Assembly: GCA_040954595.2 (NCBI GenBank)
Contig: CM082598.2
Location: forward strand, 6,510,001-6,574,000
Length of the DNA: 64,000 nucleotides
DNA from: Balanoglossus misakiensis
Lineage: Eukaryota; Hemichordata
Reading direction: 5' to 3'
The translations under genes and the position numbers were made by a program. Under the pieces are notes generated by a model. The model was not told the origin of the DNA. It saw only the letters and a list, made by a program, of their open reading frames with translations, and searched no databases. This document shows, one piece after another, positions 1 through 12,876 of the stretch. Positions within the stretch are counted from its first letter, which is position 1. Every line of letters begins with the position of its first letter.

Positions 1-277
1 TCGCACCTAGAGTTTAGTGAATTGTTTCCTTTGACTATAACTGAATACATGTTACATACATGATAGCTGGACTATATTAATAAATACAGATAGGCATGTT
101 CCTTTAAAATTAGTTTTAAGCATAAATGTAAAATCTCTTCCCAAATGCAATACTGAAATTATAACCACATGGTTGGTATTTTATAATGAAGTCCATACAA
201 ACTAAACTGTAAAGAAAACAGATGACTAGATGACAAAAATGGATATTAAAAAAAAAAATCTACTTAATTATACATAC

Positions 278-377
278 CGTGTATGCTTCAACATAAATGC
301 TACTTGTTGACTTTTCATATTTTTGTGGTGCCTAATAAAATAACAACTGCTCCTTCCCATAACCAGTATCACCACTC
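278..377 (-). CDS. Candidate internal exon, basic tail after a short hydrophobic stretch
   Basis: A strong acceptor (TTTTGCAG) is followed by 100 nt and a good donor (GTATGT). Only the phase-1 frame is open; it starts with a hydrophobic stretch (VVILVMG) and continues into a basic segment (RHHKNMK). This could be the end of a membrane segment and a cytoplasmic tail. The phase matches the phase-1 donor at 2542 of the lectin gene upstream on this strand, so it may be a later exon of that gene, running off the left edge. The hydrophobic run is too short for a full membrane helix by itself. No family is recognised. The model rests on splice signals and phase only. Confidence 0.3.
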
Positions 378-1729
378 CTGCAAAACCAAGATCATTTATT
401 TCATTCATATGCAAATATCTGGGGTTCAATTAAAGTAGGAATCATTATTGTTACAAATCGCAGGCATGCAGGGGTTAAATAATCCTGTGGTCCGAGATCA
501 TGGTTTATCAAAAAAAAATTATTCAGCCAATGATTTAAATATTATGGGTATCCATTGATATAGTATTGGAACACAAAACTACATTTTTATTGCGGTTACC
601 CCCCCCCCCCCCCCAATGTTGACTTCCACTGCCACTAGCCCCACTCGAAGCTTCATATATTTGAAATATCTCTCGATCTACAAATGATCAATACAGTATA
701 GATATTATTACATATTTTGAATTATCTTGACTAGTAAAAATGCATAAACAAACATGAATGGGGATGTAGGCTGGCAATAGCAAGCATGGTGAAATTCCTA
801 GGCTATAGCGCTATAGGGCCCCACTCCGGAGCTGCATTAAAAAATTCTTTTGATTTGCTCAGACTTTTTTGTAACCATCCACACATGATCAATGCAGTAT
901 ATACAGGATTCAGGCCTTTTAATAGTGACATACTTTGCATCGTCTTCGCTCACAAAAATGCATAAACAAAAATGAACGTGGATGGAGGCTGAAAATAGCA
1001 AGAATAATGAAATTCCTTTGGGGCCCCACTCCCTACTTTATGCTGTCAAACTTTTGACATTACTTCTTCTCACATGCTTTTCAGCTATCTTCAACACATG
1101 ATCAAGTCAGTATATACAGGATTCGGGCCTGTTAATTTTGTATTATCTTCACTGCTCGCAAAAATGCAGTTACTGTCACAAAATGGAATGGAAGCAGGAC
1201 TTACCCCAACCGCCATTGTTCTATGTTAACGGTCTCGTTGATGCTGGCGGTCAACTGCTAAGTCATCAGATGTCATCCTTCCATAACGATGCTCGGTGCC
1301 AAAGTAATTATCCACGCATATGGTATTTCGGTTCTACCTTAGGAACAGGTTGAGTGCATTGTAAATCGCTGAACGAATTTTATAAAGGGAACGACGTGAT
1401 TCGATCGGCTTCCTCACCCGTGGACCGTCTTCTCTCGCGTCAAAACGTTGTAGTTGTGTAATAAATAACCTTTGACCCTGCATTCGCGCGCCAAATCAGG
1501 GTATTTCGCAAGACATTGTGCCCAGCGTGGCGTGTATATGAACCACATCCCGGCAAAGTTTTCCATGGCGTGTTTTCAAACCATACTTACATCTTTTTAT
1601 GGTTTGAAAAGCGACCACTAACTCCAACGGCTTAAAATGCAGGCAAGATTAAATATGGTACAAATTCGAGCCAGACATAAGTATCACTAAAGTTTGCGAG
1701 CAAACCAGAGATTTTGTTCAATGGCTTAA
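378..1729. other. Intergenic or intronic sequence with a degenerate tandem repeat
   Basis: No convincing coding exon is seen. A C-tract lies at 600-614. Between about 684 and 1165 a unit of roughly 200-215 bp recurs about three times in diverged form. Each unit has an ATGATCAA..CAGTATA core, then AAAAATGCA, and the first two also carry GGGCCCCACTCC. A donor-like GGTAAGTCC at about 1197-1206 on the minus strand has no credible exon attached. Confidence 0.45.
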
Positions 1730-2234
1730 AGGCACGTAAGCTGCAACTGGATAAAAAATCAATGTTGTAAATAATCTCATATATGCTTTTAATTATATCT
1801 ATTAAATGCTATTTCATGATAATATATCAAGCTCAACACTTATTTATGACAAAATGGCCAAAAATTAAAGAAAAACGAAAATTCCTGATATTTTTAAAAA
1901 AAGTGCAATATTGCAATGAAAACTGAAAATCTGATGTCTCAGTGGTGTACATTTACTTCCATGAGCTCAAGTGGATGAGATCATGTTTTGTTTATGAAGT
2001 TTCACAACCGGAAATGCGACATTTTCATTGTTTCTTTCATTTTCCCACGGTGGCGGCCATAATCGCTTGCGGCAAAGCTTTATTATTTATCTGGTTAAAA
2101 CTTGCATATGCACTCATATTTAGGGTTTATAATGCTTGTGTATAGTTCACTGCCTTCATCTGCATGGACTAATGGTAGTGCAGTGTGAAACAAAAATTAT
2201 GAAAATTACCCCAAAAGTTACAGCTTACGTGCCT
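1730..2234. mobile_element. TTAA-flanked MITE-like element, 505 bp
   Basis: The termini are inverted repeats, AGGCACGTAAGCTGCAACT at the left and its near-perfect complement at the right (one mismatch over about 19 bp). Both sides are flanked by TTAA (1726-1729 and 2235-2238). A TTAA target duplication is typical of the piggyBac and Kolobok superfamilies. The interior is AT-rich with no transposase, so it would be non-autonomous. Which of the two superfamilies it belongs to is not decidable here. Confidence 0.65.
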
Positions 2235-2541
2235 TTAATAATAAGCCATTCCAGACAGGTTGTCCAGCGGCGTATTTACAAACCATTTTTCTAACATTGA
2301 CTGGCTTGCTGGCACACACCAGAAAATTTAGCGGCTTGTGGAAATACCGAAGTTTCGGCAAGTATGACGAGGTGGCTTGTCAGCAAACCCGAATGGCTTG
2401 AGTACAAACCGGCTTGTTTTTGCAGAATTTGCAGTGTAGTTAGTTATATTTCTGTAAAGAGTTTGTTGGCGTGAATTCCGGTTACAGTTATTTACATCTT
2501 CCATCAAAAGTATAAGATTATACAAATACACTTGAACTTAC
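2235..2541. other. Gap between element and lectin exon
   Basis: No domain-bearing exon is recognised. Minus-strand reading frames here are repetitive (several GGCTTG-type words around 2300-2420) and look non-coding. Confidence 0.3.
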
Positions 2542-3265
2542 TTGGATTTTCACATACCGGGATGAGAGATCCTCTATAACACATCATGTCCGTCCACTCG
2601 CCATTCAAACGTAGGCTACAAATATCGAAATCATAAACAGTGTAAGGTGCGCATCAAAAGTATATAGAAAAACATATATAGTGAAAAAAGAAGGCAGGAC
2701 GCGTGGTGATGTAATCGCTTGTTTATTCCCCCAGGATCAGGACGGCTAACTAGACTGACTCCTTAAAGTCTCAAGAGCTGCAACCTTGGTTGACATGATT
2801 GATTTACATGATTGATTACACTTACTCCAATGTAATACAGTCTCCGGTATTCGTCGGGAAACCCTTCTTGAAGGGTTTGTACGTCAGCTCCTGTCCGTCG
2901 CTTGTGCGTACAACCTTTCCGCCCTCTGCTATCCGCGCGTCAATATACACTCCCGTATCTCCCAAGCCTTGTTCTGTAAGTGTCTTAATTATAAATTGGT
3001 GTTTTGCCTCGCTGTCATCTTTAACCAAACGTAGACCCAAGTCTTGACATATTTTTACTAACTCATCGGCCGTCGATGGTGCGAAACCAGTAATGATCAC
3101 CTGGCAATTAACTGGAAGACGTCTCCTCTATTATTATGAAATTTTAAGAACCTTCTGATTGCTTTCTTACCCTTTCACCACCATGGTTAAGTGCAAACAA
3201 ATTGTTAGCTCACGTGCTGACACTCATCGGCTAATGTCGTACCGATTTCTGACCGTGTGTGCATG

Positions 3266-3300
<35 letters not shown>

Positions 3301-3323
3301 ATTGTCTGTCTGTTGGTCTGTCA

Positions 3324-3370
<47 letters not shown>

Positions 3371-6300
3371 CGTCTGTCTGTCTGTCTGTCCGTCTGTCTG
3401 TCAACACTGTATCTCAAGAATGGCTAAACGAATTTAAGTAAATTTCGGTACGCTGGTTCAAGTTTTAAATGGAAAGAACTGATAAGGTTTGTTGGGCGGT
3501 GCTTGCATATTAATGAAGTTATGAGGGTTACATGTTGTCGCGATGCAGGATCGCGTGTAATTCTACAACGCATGTTCTGCCGATGATTGGCACAGGCGGT
3601 AATGTTTGGCAGTACCCTGACTGAATTGTCGTTGCGTCGCAGTTGAGGGAAATTGTTCCTTGTGCACTGTATGCCAAGATTGTCATGATCTAGTCACGTA
3701 CGCCTTTCTTGTTTCGACTCTGACGTCAGAGCAAGTTCCCGTCGTGACAGTCAACCTTGTACTTGTACATACGTTCATTGATTTGTTTGCTTGGCTACCA
3801 AGAGTCAAAGCAGCTTAATTCGATATCAGCTCAAGATTTTGTAATAAGTTACTACATCGATTACACTCTATCAAAGTAGCATTTCTTTAGAGTTGACTTC
3901 CTACCTCCCTTACGGAGGATAACAATTTTTGTTTTCTTAAGGTGGCATTGCATGAAAACATGTGATTTTTGCCAAATTTTACTTTTTTTCATAAATCGGT
4001 AGGCCTAATACTGACCCACATCCTGACTAATACGTCTTGGCGGAAATGGTGCATAATCACCCCAAAATAGCACTTTTCTGAATGAGTTCACAGCTTAACA
4101 AATAGGTGTCAACAATGCAAATGGCCGTTTTTCTCAGTTTGCATTTTCGCTGCTCTTGACAACTTCAGACGAAAATAGCTTCGCTCTGCGTTGGCCGAAT
4201 TTGCTCAAATTTAAACTGGGGATTGCGTATGACCCATCCAACAAAACTGTATTTTTGTTAGTCGATAAAGTGTCCCTGGCGGGAATAAACTCTGATTCAA
4301 TACAACTCACCGTGAATTTGATCAAATTTTACTAAAAATCTAACTTTCAAACGCTGTTACTCCTCAATGGAAGCAGATAACGCAAAACAAAATTACCGTT
4401 TTTTTGCACGTGTACTCTAGTTTCGAATGACATATTAAGATGCATAATGCATGGTCAACTTTTTTACCTAATTTAAATTTAATGACATAATATCAAAAAA
4501 TGGGGTTTTTCACCCAAAATCGCCACCATTTCCGGGGATCAATAATATTTGCAACTCAAACAAAAGTTCAAAAACTCAGCTTCCAGAATATATATGGTTT
4601 ATTGGGGTTTTAACGTTGTCTTTGATGAGAAATAGGCCTCTGAAAAAGTCTCGACGGTAATTTTGTTTTGCGTTATCTGCTTCCATTGAGGAGTAACAGC
4701 GTTTGAAAGTTAGATTTGTAGAATATTTGACCAAATTCACGGTGAGTTGTATTGAATCAGAGGTTATTCCCGCCAGGGACACTGTATCGACTAAAAAATC
4801 CGTTTTGTTGGATGGGTCATACACAATCGCCTGTTAAAATTTGAGCAAATTCGGCCAACGCAGAGCGAAGCTAAATTCCTCTGAAGTTGTCAAGAGCAGC
4901 GAAAATGCAAACTGAGAAAAACGGTCATTTGCATTGTTGACACCTATTTGTTAAACCCGGGCCCAGTGCGGGGTATAAAAGGCCCCCCAAATCAGTGGCG
5001 AATCTTAATGCCGTTTGACTGACAACAGCCAACACCAACGATCTTGGCTCTATGAAAATCGGCCCAAACAGGTCCAAGCATAAAGAATTACACCACAGAA
5101 CGACAGAGGTTGGCTTTACAAACACGCACAACATAAAGTTATCGACGAAAAAGTACACGAGCTTGTGAAACAATGATGATTTTGGGAGAAATATGGTTTC
5201 AGTGCTTTTCAGAACAATGGATCGCGTCCCTAGGAAACAATGGCCATGCCATTCAAACAGCTGTCAATCTTTCAGAGACGCATAGAGGCGAGAAGTATTC
5301 AATTATTTGCTATGTACATTGAGATCAATTACACTATAAACAAAGAGTATATGCTTTGAGAGATCTTAGTTGTCGCAATCATGGACAGCACCATGAAGAG
5401 ACTATGATGCAAAACAACAGGCGTACGCGAAGGCCTATGCGGAGCGAACAGTCTGGTCGTCGCCAAAGTTATACTCGCGCGCGTGATACAACTGGTTGAT
5501 TCAAACAAACGTGGTAAATTATGATTCCACTTACAGAAAACATAGTCACTCTACTTCTTCAACATGTACTAGTAATATCTATGAAAAACCTAAACCTGAT
5601 ACTGTACAGTCTCGCTAAAGCTAACTTTTCGAATGTTCGTGGATATATAGTCCTACGTATGGCGAGAGTGTCCGAGTAGCGACCACAGCGCACGCCATGC
5701 CATTAGGACTTCGACTAATGACTCTCCGTTGCTGATCGTGAGATCATTCGTTGAACTTCAAAGCGCAAACTCGCACCACACTGTCGAAGACACGAGAAGG
5801 GCAACGATTACGGGAAATTGATTTACATCATTTTATTAGAAAAAATGGTTTTTAGTTTCCGCGAACCATTGCTGACCTTGGGAGTATCGAAACCAGTCAC
5901 GTGTTTGAGTGCAATCATGATTGGGGACCTATCGAGCAATCTAACACACACCGACTCACATTTGGTCCATTGTTCTGACATTACAATATCATTCCACATT
6001 TCGCACGGAGGACCGTGGACAACGATTCTGCTAGCCTATTTATTAGTCTGTGGAAAATTTAAAATCCGCCAATACTTCAAGTTTTACTCTGTCACTGGAT
6101 TTTACAGCTCGTCAAACCGGAGTCTGGCCAGGCTGAGTCTATTGCAATCGTTTTAGGAGGACTTTACCGACAACCCGCCAGAAAAATACGTCGATTGCGC
6201 ACTGCTGATCGCACTTCGTCGCTGAACAGTCGGCTGCTAAAAACTAACCGTCGCTCACGTTCCAAGACTTTCAGAGAAGTATTGCGATTAGCCCACCTGG

Positions 6301-6807
6301 TCAAACAGATTACGCAGATAAACTACCAATGCTCCCGACCGTTATACAGTCGTTAGGGACGACGACCACTCCCAATCACTCCCAAATAAACAACTATACA
6401 AACACACGTTAATCCGAACCCCGGTACTTTCCGCACCGGGGTTTAAGCTGTGGACTCATTCAGAAAAGTGCTATTTTTGGGTGATTATGCACCATTTCCG
6501 CCAAGACGTACTAGTCAGGATGTGGATCAGTATTAGACCTACCGATTTATGTAAAAAAGTAAAATTTGGCAAAAATCACAACTTGCATGCAATGCCACCT
6601 TAATTCCTGTACGCCTGCCAGACATCAACATTAAATTGAGTTCGTCGACTATTCGATGAAAGTGAGAGAGAAAAAGAAAAGTGAGAAAAAAGAAAAGAAA
6701 AGTAGAGTATGCCTGGTTATGTGTAGTGAAATTCAGAGAAGTCACTTACCGCTTTGTCCCACAAATACTATTGCCAAATACACAGAAATCGTGACAAGTT
6801 TGTCCAT
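2542..6807 (-). CDS. Secreted C-type lectin domain protein (partial gene model)
   Basis: Three exons join in phase. Exon 6750-6807 encodes MDKLVTISVYLAIVFVGQS, a typical signal peptide, and ends in a phase-1 donor (GTAAGT). Exon 2826-3111 starts after CTTCCAG in phase 1 and carries most of a C-type lectin fold: a conserved Cys, the GLRLVKDDSEA helix, the VYIDA strand and the GDC motif. Its donor is GTAAGT, phase 2. Exon 2542-2615 (acceptor TTTGTAG) completes the fold with EWTDMMC and PVCE, and ends in a phase-1 donor, so more exons should follow downstream. The EPN/QPD sugar-binding tripeptide is not evident, although WTD resembles the WND motif. Sugar specificity is therefore unknown. The signal-peptide exon lies in a segment duplicated at 33-38 kb; the lectin exons do not. 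The 3.6-kb first intron holds a nest of TTAA elements. Confidence 0.72.
3265..3402. repeat. (CTGT)n microsatellite
   Basis: About 138 bp of tetranucleotide CTGT repeats with scattered T-to-C and other interruptions. The long CLSV-type frames on one strand and DRQT-type frames on the other are products of the repeat, not genes. Confidence 0.95.
3941..6599. mobile_element. TTAA-flanked palindromic transposon (outer element, copy 1)
   Basis: The element begins GGTGGCATTGCATG and ends CATGCAATGCCACC, with TTAA at 3937-3940 and 6600-6603. Terminal inverted repeats run over about 150 bp at each end and continue into much longer inverted arms: about 4085-4405 is the inverse of about 4655-4955, separated by a 250-bp unique spacer. 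Without the nested insertion it would be about 1.17 kb and almost fully foldback. No transposase frame is present. The TTAA target fits Kolobok-like or piggyBac-like non-autonomous elements. Confidence 0.75.
4955..6442. mobile_element. Second TTAA element nested in the first (copy 1)
   Basis: The right arm of the outer element is interrupted at TTAA (4951-4954). The insert starts ACCCGGG..GTGCGG and ends CCGCACCGGGGT before a second TTAA (6443-6446). The left arm of the same outer element keeps the uninterrupted site CAGCTTAACAAATAGG at about 4092-4107, in inverted orientation, so the empty site can be read directly. The insert is 1488 bp, has a TATAAAAGG motif near its left end (about 4974-4982) and several short frames, but no recognisable transposase. 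It is a non-autonomous piggyBac-like candidate. Confidence 0.75.
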
Positions 6808-7479
6808 CTGCCGTAGCTGAAAATGTTTTTCTTCTTTTTGATACCTCATCTTCCAGAATACCGGTATGATGTTGTTGTTAATAATCTGATAATTTTGACT
6901 TTGTGAAAGCTGCGGTATCCGTCGACTGGAATCAGCGACTGGGACAAACTATTATGACCAGAAATGGAGGATTCCTAACGATTCTATTTGTCAACTGTTA
7001 ATATCTTCGTTTACGACTACTTGGGCTTCTGTTGACTGGCGATTGAATTTCCTCATGAAACGTGTGATGATATTATGATTTCTCAGGGGAAGCAGTTGGT
7101 GGACGCATAAAGACTTCTTCAGCTAAAGATGAGAATATTAGACCCATGCCTTTCGGCTCGTGTGTAAGAGAACAAACGACGACTTCACTCTTTGGTTTAC
7201 GGCTAAATGATAAAAAATGTTGAAGAGATAAATAGATAATGCACATATTTTCACCCAGAGAACAGAGAGCAAGCAGCATTGAAGGGGCCCAAGCATAGAT
7301 ATAATAACCATTAGACTCCATTCAGGGTTGTACCATTCAAATGCGTAGGCTGTATTTGCTCTCGATGTGGAGATATGGGGAAGTAGGCAACCACTCGAAA
7401 TGGATGTCCTACAAGTACAAACACAACAACCAAAAGTGAACTTCTACGTTATGTAAGTACTTCAGTAAGTACTTCAAAG

Positions 7480-9900
7480 GTCGGCTGAGGGTACCCAAAA
7501 ATTGGGCCAAAAATTTTGATTCCTATTTGGTTCATATTCAAGACAACGGAACATCCTCGCCCTTTGGGTTTGTCAAATTAGGTATGGCCATAATAATGAG
7601 TTACGCAAGTAAGTTACAGGTGGCCGCAGACATTTAGCATTTCATGACGGTCCTACCCTACCCCTCCAAACACCTGGCTATATATGCTGTGCATGCTAAC
7701 ATATGGAAAGCAGGTCAATGGACACCTGAGGTCATTCAAAAATTTGACAAGAAAATTTCATTCCTGTTTATGTCATGTGCAACGAATCCTACATTTGCAG
7801 CCCTTTCACTTTGCCTACCATTAGGTATGCACGTAATACATGAATCAAGCAGGTGTCACAGGTATCCCCCTGTATTTGGCATTTCATGATAGTTTCATCC
7901 CTCCAAATACCAAAAGCTGCACCTGTACAATGTGCTGAGATATGGCACTGTACGACAGAGGTCATCCAAATCACCTTATACATTTGGGCAAAACCAACTG
8001 ACATTGTCCTTGTGGAACAAAAACCACACCTATCGCCCTGTTGGTTAGTGTCCAATTAAATGTACAAAATCAATGACTTAGGCAGGTGCAACAGGTGACC
8101 CCGCCTTGGTATATCATTATGGTCCTATCCGTATATGCCCCCCCCCGCCAAAGCAGCATGCATCTGCTGTGGATGCTCACTAAGCAAAAGTAGGTGAAAT
8201 GTCACATAAGGTCGCCACCAACTTGACAGGAAAATCGGACTTCATATTGATCCATGTGCAACAAATACCACGCTAGCATCCCTTTTCATTGACCCCACAA
8301 TTACGCATGCACATAATTGAGTTATGCAGGTGTCACAGGTGACCCTCGAATCGGGCGTATTATTTTGGTCCCATACAGCTGCATGAAGCTGCGTGCCGTT
8401 ACGGGTGACTTGATAACACCCACGGCCACCTGCGGGCCTACCCCATACTGAACGTCCAGTTGCAACGTCACAACTGAAGTAGGAACTTTTGAACGGCATC
8501 GAAGCCTAATCTCTGATTATTGCAGGTACCATACTCCCTTCGTGCAAGAAAATCACTGGTCTGCTTACGTATTTCGGCCGATTTCCAGAACTACTACCCA
8601 CTACATGTGACTACCATGCTAATGCAACCTCCAGTCCCACAACTGAGGGTCAAAGTCCGCCGCTAATCAGTGTAGCCGGGTCTGCGTAGCGACATTTGAA
8701 CGGCAACAGCTAACAAACTCAGCGTAATTCAATAAAACGCCCTAACACAGCCTGAACTCCGATTATGTGTTGTCCCAAAATTCACTGGTCTGTTTACGTA
8801 TTTCAGCCGATTTTCCAAGGACTACTGCAACCGCCAGAAGTGAGTACCCTGCTAATGAGACCTCCACAACATTACGTAATGACAGTCAAAGTCCGATGCC
8901 CCAGTGTTCGTCCTCAGCCCACCAAAAATGCGAAAAATATTACAAAAATCTTCTTGTCAAAATTGACGTTGCCTAGGACCTTGAAATTTGGCACAGGGGT
9001 TTTTGGCCACATGCTCTGCAAAAATCACGAAAAGAATGTACATGCCCCCATTAACGTGCAAATTAGGTCAATTTGAAAATTTCGCTTGATTATAGCCACC
9101 AAGTCACGTGACTAATTAAAATTCAAAGGGCAGGTGCACCAGTACTCATGGGCCCTAACCACCGTGCCAAGTTTCATAAATACAGAGGCAAACTCTGAGA
9201 ACAGTACGGCCGAAAAAACGACTCCAGAAGAAAGAAGAAATATAGCTGCAAGCAGCGATGACGGGCCCGAGCTTAAGCCGAAGGTCAAAGGTCATATGTG
9301 GTCACCCAAAATTTGGGCAAAAAGTTTTGACCCCAATACTAGTCCAGGTCCAACAGAAACCAGACCTCAAGCCCTATTGGGTTGTCTGAAATTAGATATG
9401 CGCTCAATTAATGATGTAAAGTGTAAGACTCCATTAGGAGTTCCATGCCTCCAAACACAAATGCTGTACCTGTTCTGGATGCCCAGATATGGTAAAGTAG
9501 GTCAAAGGTCACGTGAGGTCATCCGAAATTTGGGCAAGAAATTTTGACCCCATACTGGTCCATGTCCCACAAGAAAAAACCTCTAGCCCTTTTGGTTCGC
9601 CTGGAATTAGGTATGCACATAATTAATGAGATAAGCAGGTGTCACACGTGACCCCCAATTTTGGCTTTTCAATTTTAGTCCCAACCCTGCAATCGCCAAT
9701 TCAGTACCTGCTCTGGATGCCGAGATATAGGAAATTAGGTCAAAGGTCACCCGAGGTCACCCAAAATGTAGGCAAAAATGTCTGACCCCCATACTGGTCC
9801 ATGTCCCACAAGAACAAAACATGTAGCCCTAATAGTTAGTCCGGAATTAGGTATGCACATAATTAATGAGTTAAGCAGGTGTTACAGGTGAGCCCAAATT
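7480..9900. repeat. Degenerate tandem array, unit about 240 bp
   Basis: The motif GAGGTCA..CCAAAA..TTTGGGC..AAATTTTGA recurs near 7483, 7727, 7957, 8200, 9290, 9514 and 9754. Each copy is followed by TTAGGTATGCAC, AATTAATGAG, GCAGGTGTCACAGGTGACCC and CTGAGATATGG-like words. Spacing is about 226-244 bp; copies are strongly diverged. A less repetitive stretch (about 8500-9280) interrupts it. No coding potential is supported. The first part of the array is repeated at 37.1-37.9 kb in the duplicated segment. Confidence 0.7.
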
Positions 9901-10091
9901 TTTTTCTTTTATTTTGGTCCCATTCAGCTCACGGGCCACTAGACTGTCACTGTACAGGACAATTGCACAGACGTGACCATAACGTCATAGCTTAACTATA
10001 GAAAGTATAGGCCTATGGGTGGGTCCACAAATATGACAAATAATAAGGGGTTATTACACGAATTTGGGTCGATAACGCGTCGTATTCGAGT

Positions 10092-10146
10092 GATGTCCGT
10101 ATTTTGACGAGTTGCGCTTCGCAGTGAGTCAAAATACGGACATCAC
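10092..10146. repeat. Perfect short inverted repeat (hairpin)
   Basis: TGATGTCCGTATTTTGAC is followed by a loop of about 20 nt and then its exact complement. It sits in a 490-bp stretch (9901-10385) with no gene; the neighbouring TTATTACACGA and ACGCGTCGTATTCGAG words look like part of a MITE, whose ends were not resolved. Confidence 0.6.
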
Positions 10147-11018
10147 GGACATCATACATGCCTACCTATAAAACAGTACGATTTGCGAAAATGCGCCGAG
10201 AAAAACAATTTCAAATTTGATCCGTGCGCCCTGGGATCACGGCAGTAGCCATGTTGTGACGTATGACGTGTGGGCCGTAGTATCATTTTAAAGGGGTTGG
10301 CAGCTTTCATTACGATGGGCACATCCGCATTCTAAATAAAATTGTCTACGTTCTCTTTCAAAATATCATGTTAACAATTATTTAGCAGACACGGACAATT
10401 TCTATTTGCTGACCATTACCACACCACACTCTGAGGCAACACTAGTACTCTGTTCGATTGCAGAATAGAATATTAGAATATTTTGACTCAAACCACCGTG
10501 AGCCATACTTTTTAATTGGAGGGATATATGGAGCAGTCGAGTCCTGTTTGAGGCCTGTATGTGTATTGAAAAAATGAAAACGATTGTAAACAATTTGACA
10601 AAAAACAGACATTCTATTTCTAGTAAATGAAAGTGCATGTAAATTTGACTTGAATACATAACATCTTAAAGTCCCAATAGCTTCCATTTTTTTTTCATCG
10701 TTTAACTTTCGACATTAGAATTGTCCATTTAAGTCAGTTAACTGGTAGGCACACATATCAGCAACCTCTGATTGTGGCTGTTAATTTAAATATGAAATTC
10801 AAAAATAAATGGGTGTCGCACCCGTTTATTCAACTAGCAATTACAAGAGTACACAACTATTGTGGTGTGTGCACACGGTTAAACGATTCTCCACAATTTT
10901 TGGATTGAACTCGAAATAACGCATGGGTGCATAAGATGGTAAGATATGACGTGGGTGATATCAATCGTTTGGACGAACAAGACCGAGAGATTGCGTCTGT
11001 TGCTGCGGGGATGTGACG

Positions 11019-12842
11019 CTATTCTTCACAAATCCAGTAGTTCTTCGAAGATTTACAATCTTCAACTTTCAGTCTCTTTTTATTGCCGATTTTTATCAGC
11101 TGAACGCAGCCAACCCCGTCTTCCGGCGGGTCTCCGTCAGCCCATAACTTGTAGCCACCTGTATCACCGTCAAGCCATTGAAGCTATTTTTTACACAGAC
11201 AAAAAAAACAAGGCAAAGTTTCAGCGAATCTACAAAAAATATTTTCCATATTTTTGTATGTGCGAAATGTGCGCTGATAGTGGCATATATTCATTTATCG
11301 ACAAAATAGTGGTTCCATATATTGTGTGTTATATACAGAATATCTAATCCGCTTCAAGACATAGAAAAACTGTATTCGGCTCTCGTAACAAATATTCCGA
11401 AAGAAATCATTGGAAATAAACAGTATAAAAAGGTTTCTGAGACAGGAAAGGGTGCATGGGGAAGTTGTCATCACAATTTATAGACTGCCTATAGCCAGAA
11501 AAGAGAATGCTATACAGCGGATTGGGAGATCATCAACATGTAACATGTACACCAACAGATTTGTAAATTAAATTTGTTTCAAATGACTTCACCGAAATTC
11601 GCATGCACACTTGTGAAGCGACGGTAAAAGTCTTTATTCTCATCACAAACAGACACTAAGACGGACAGAGAAAAGGACAGACAAACAAACAACACTGCGA
11701 TCATACCTTTCCATCAATTGTAGCTGTCCTCAACCCTATCCAGTACGGGTACTGGTCATCTATGTTAGTCAATTCTGTCAAAATCTCGGTGAATTTGTTC
11801 TCGTCATCGAACTTGACCAGACTACCGCCAATGCCCTGGCATTTATCTTTCGCGTCACGCCAGTTATATTTCGATTTGCCCGCACAGACTGTGTACGATC
11901 CCAGTTGAACGATTTTACGGCAGAGATTGTTTGCTGAAAAATAATCACACACTTCGGTTCATTTTCTGCATAAAAACATACATTCGGCATTGTTCAGGAC
12001 GACCCTGCCGACCAATACATGATATTTCAAAGTCAATTGAAAGTATGATTGTTTACCATGAGGTACATTGAAACACAAAGTAACATGACAGACATGTACA
12101 TTGTAGCAGATACACTACAGTGTTATACAAAGTATCAACATCATTGGTTGCAGTGATGTTCATTGTAGCAGTTACACTTTTCGGCTTCTATGACTTGCTA
12201 GCAACTGTATCGTTTGGGACCAACACCAAGAGACGGAGGCAAATTTGGAGTCAAAGGAATATTTTTGAAGTCCAACCAGGTGTTCATCTTTAATTCTTTA
12301 AGATGGAAATATCTAGGGATTCTTTGAATGCCCGGGTTATGTAGGAGAACACTTTTTTAGTCAAATGGGCGTCGACACTTTTGAAGTCAACCCAGATGGA
12401 GACACTCGCCCTTTTATAAGTGGCTTGGGAAAGATTTCAAGAGAGAGACAGCAAACTAATTCGCGACGGTGAGACTACACATACATGTACAGGGAATAAA
12501 TCAGCTCTGCTGAAAAATATCACGAAGACGAGCGTTGCGATGTCGCTGTAGGAACATAAACAGCACAAGTCACAGTGACCCGGTTGACCCGGAAGTGTAT
12601 CTCGGTCTATCCCACAACTCAATGAGACTTTCCAAGATGGCGGAAATACAATGTTAGCCTCTATGCAACTAGGTGCTATGTGCTAGATAGACAAGAATAG
12701 TACCTACGTAAACATTTTGGGGTCGGTTCCCACTGTCCTTTATTACAGGTTATAGTCTTATGTTCCGGATCGTGAAAGCACGTGCACACACAACAGTGAA
12801 ATAACATACATACATACATACATACATACATACATACATACA

Positions 12843-12876
<34 letters not shown>

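Larger units (their letters stand above)
3140..8700. repeat. Segmental duplication X, copy 1 (partner at about 33077-38190)
   Basis: From AATTTTAAGAACCTTC onward this stretch aligns almost base for base with 33077-38190. It includes a CTGT microsatellite, the TTAA elements, the signal-peptide exon and part of the 240-bp array. Differences are small substitutions, an inverted spacer and lost left arm in copy 2, a reverse-transcriptase fragment present only in copy 2, and divergence of the array. Orientation is the same. Copy 1 begins just upstream of the lectin exon at 2826-3111, which was not copied. Confidence 0.85.

Noticed and set aside
3159-3441. Open frames of CLSV and DRQT repeats (also at 33101-33352)
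   Set aside because: They are translations of a CTGT microsatellite; all frames stay open because the repeat has no stop codon.
4925-5173. 82-codon minus-strand frame conserved at 34581-34805
   Set aside because: Conservation reflects the segmental duplication of a transposon interior; no domain and no start context.
7480-9900. CRISPR-like array
   Set aside because: Repeats are long, diverged and lack regular unique spacers; the genome is eukaryotic.
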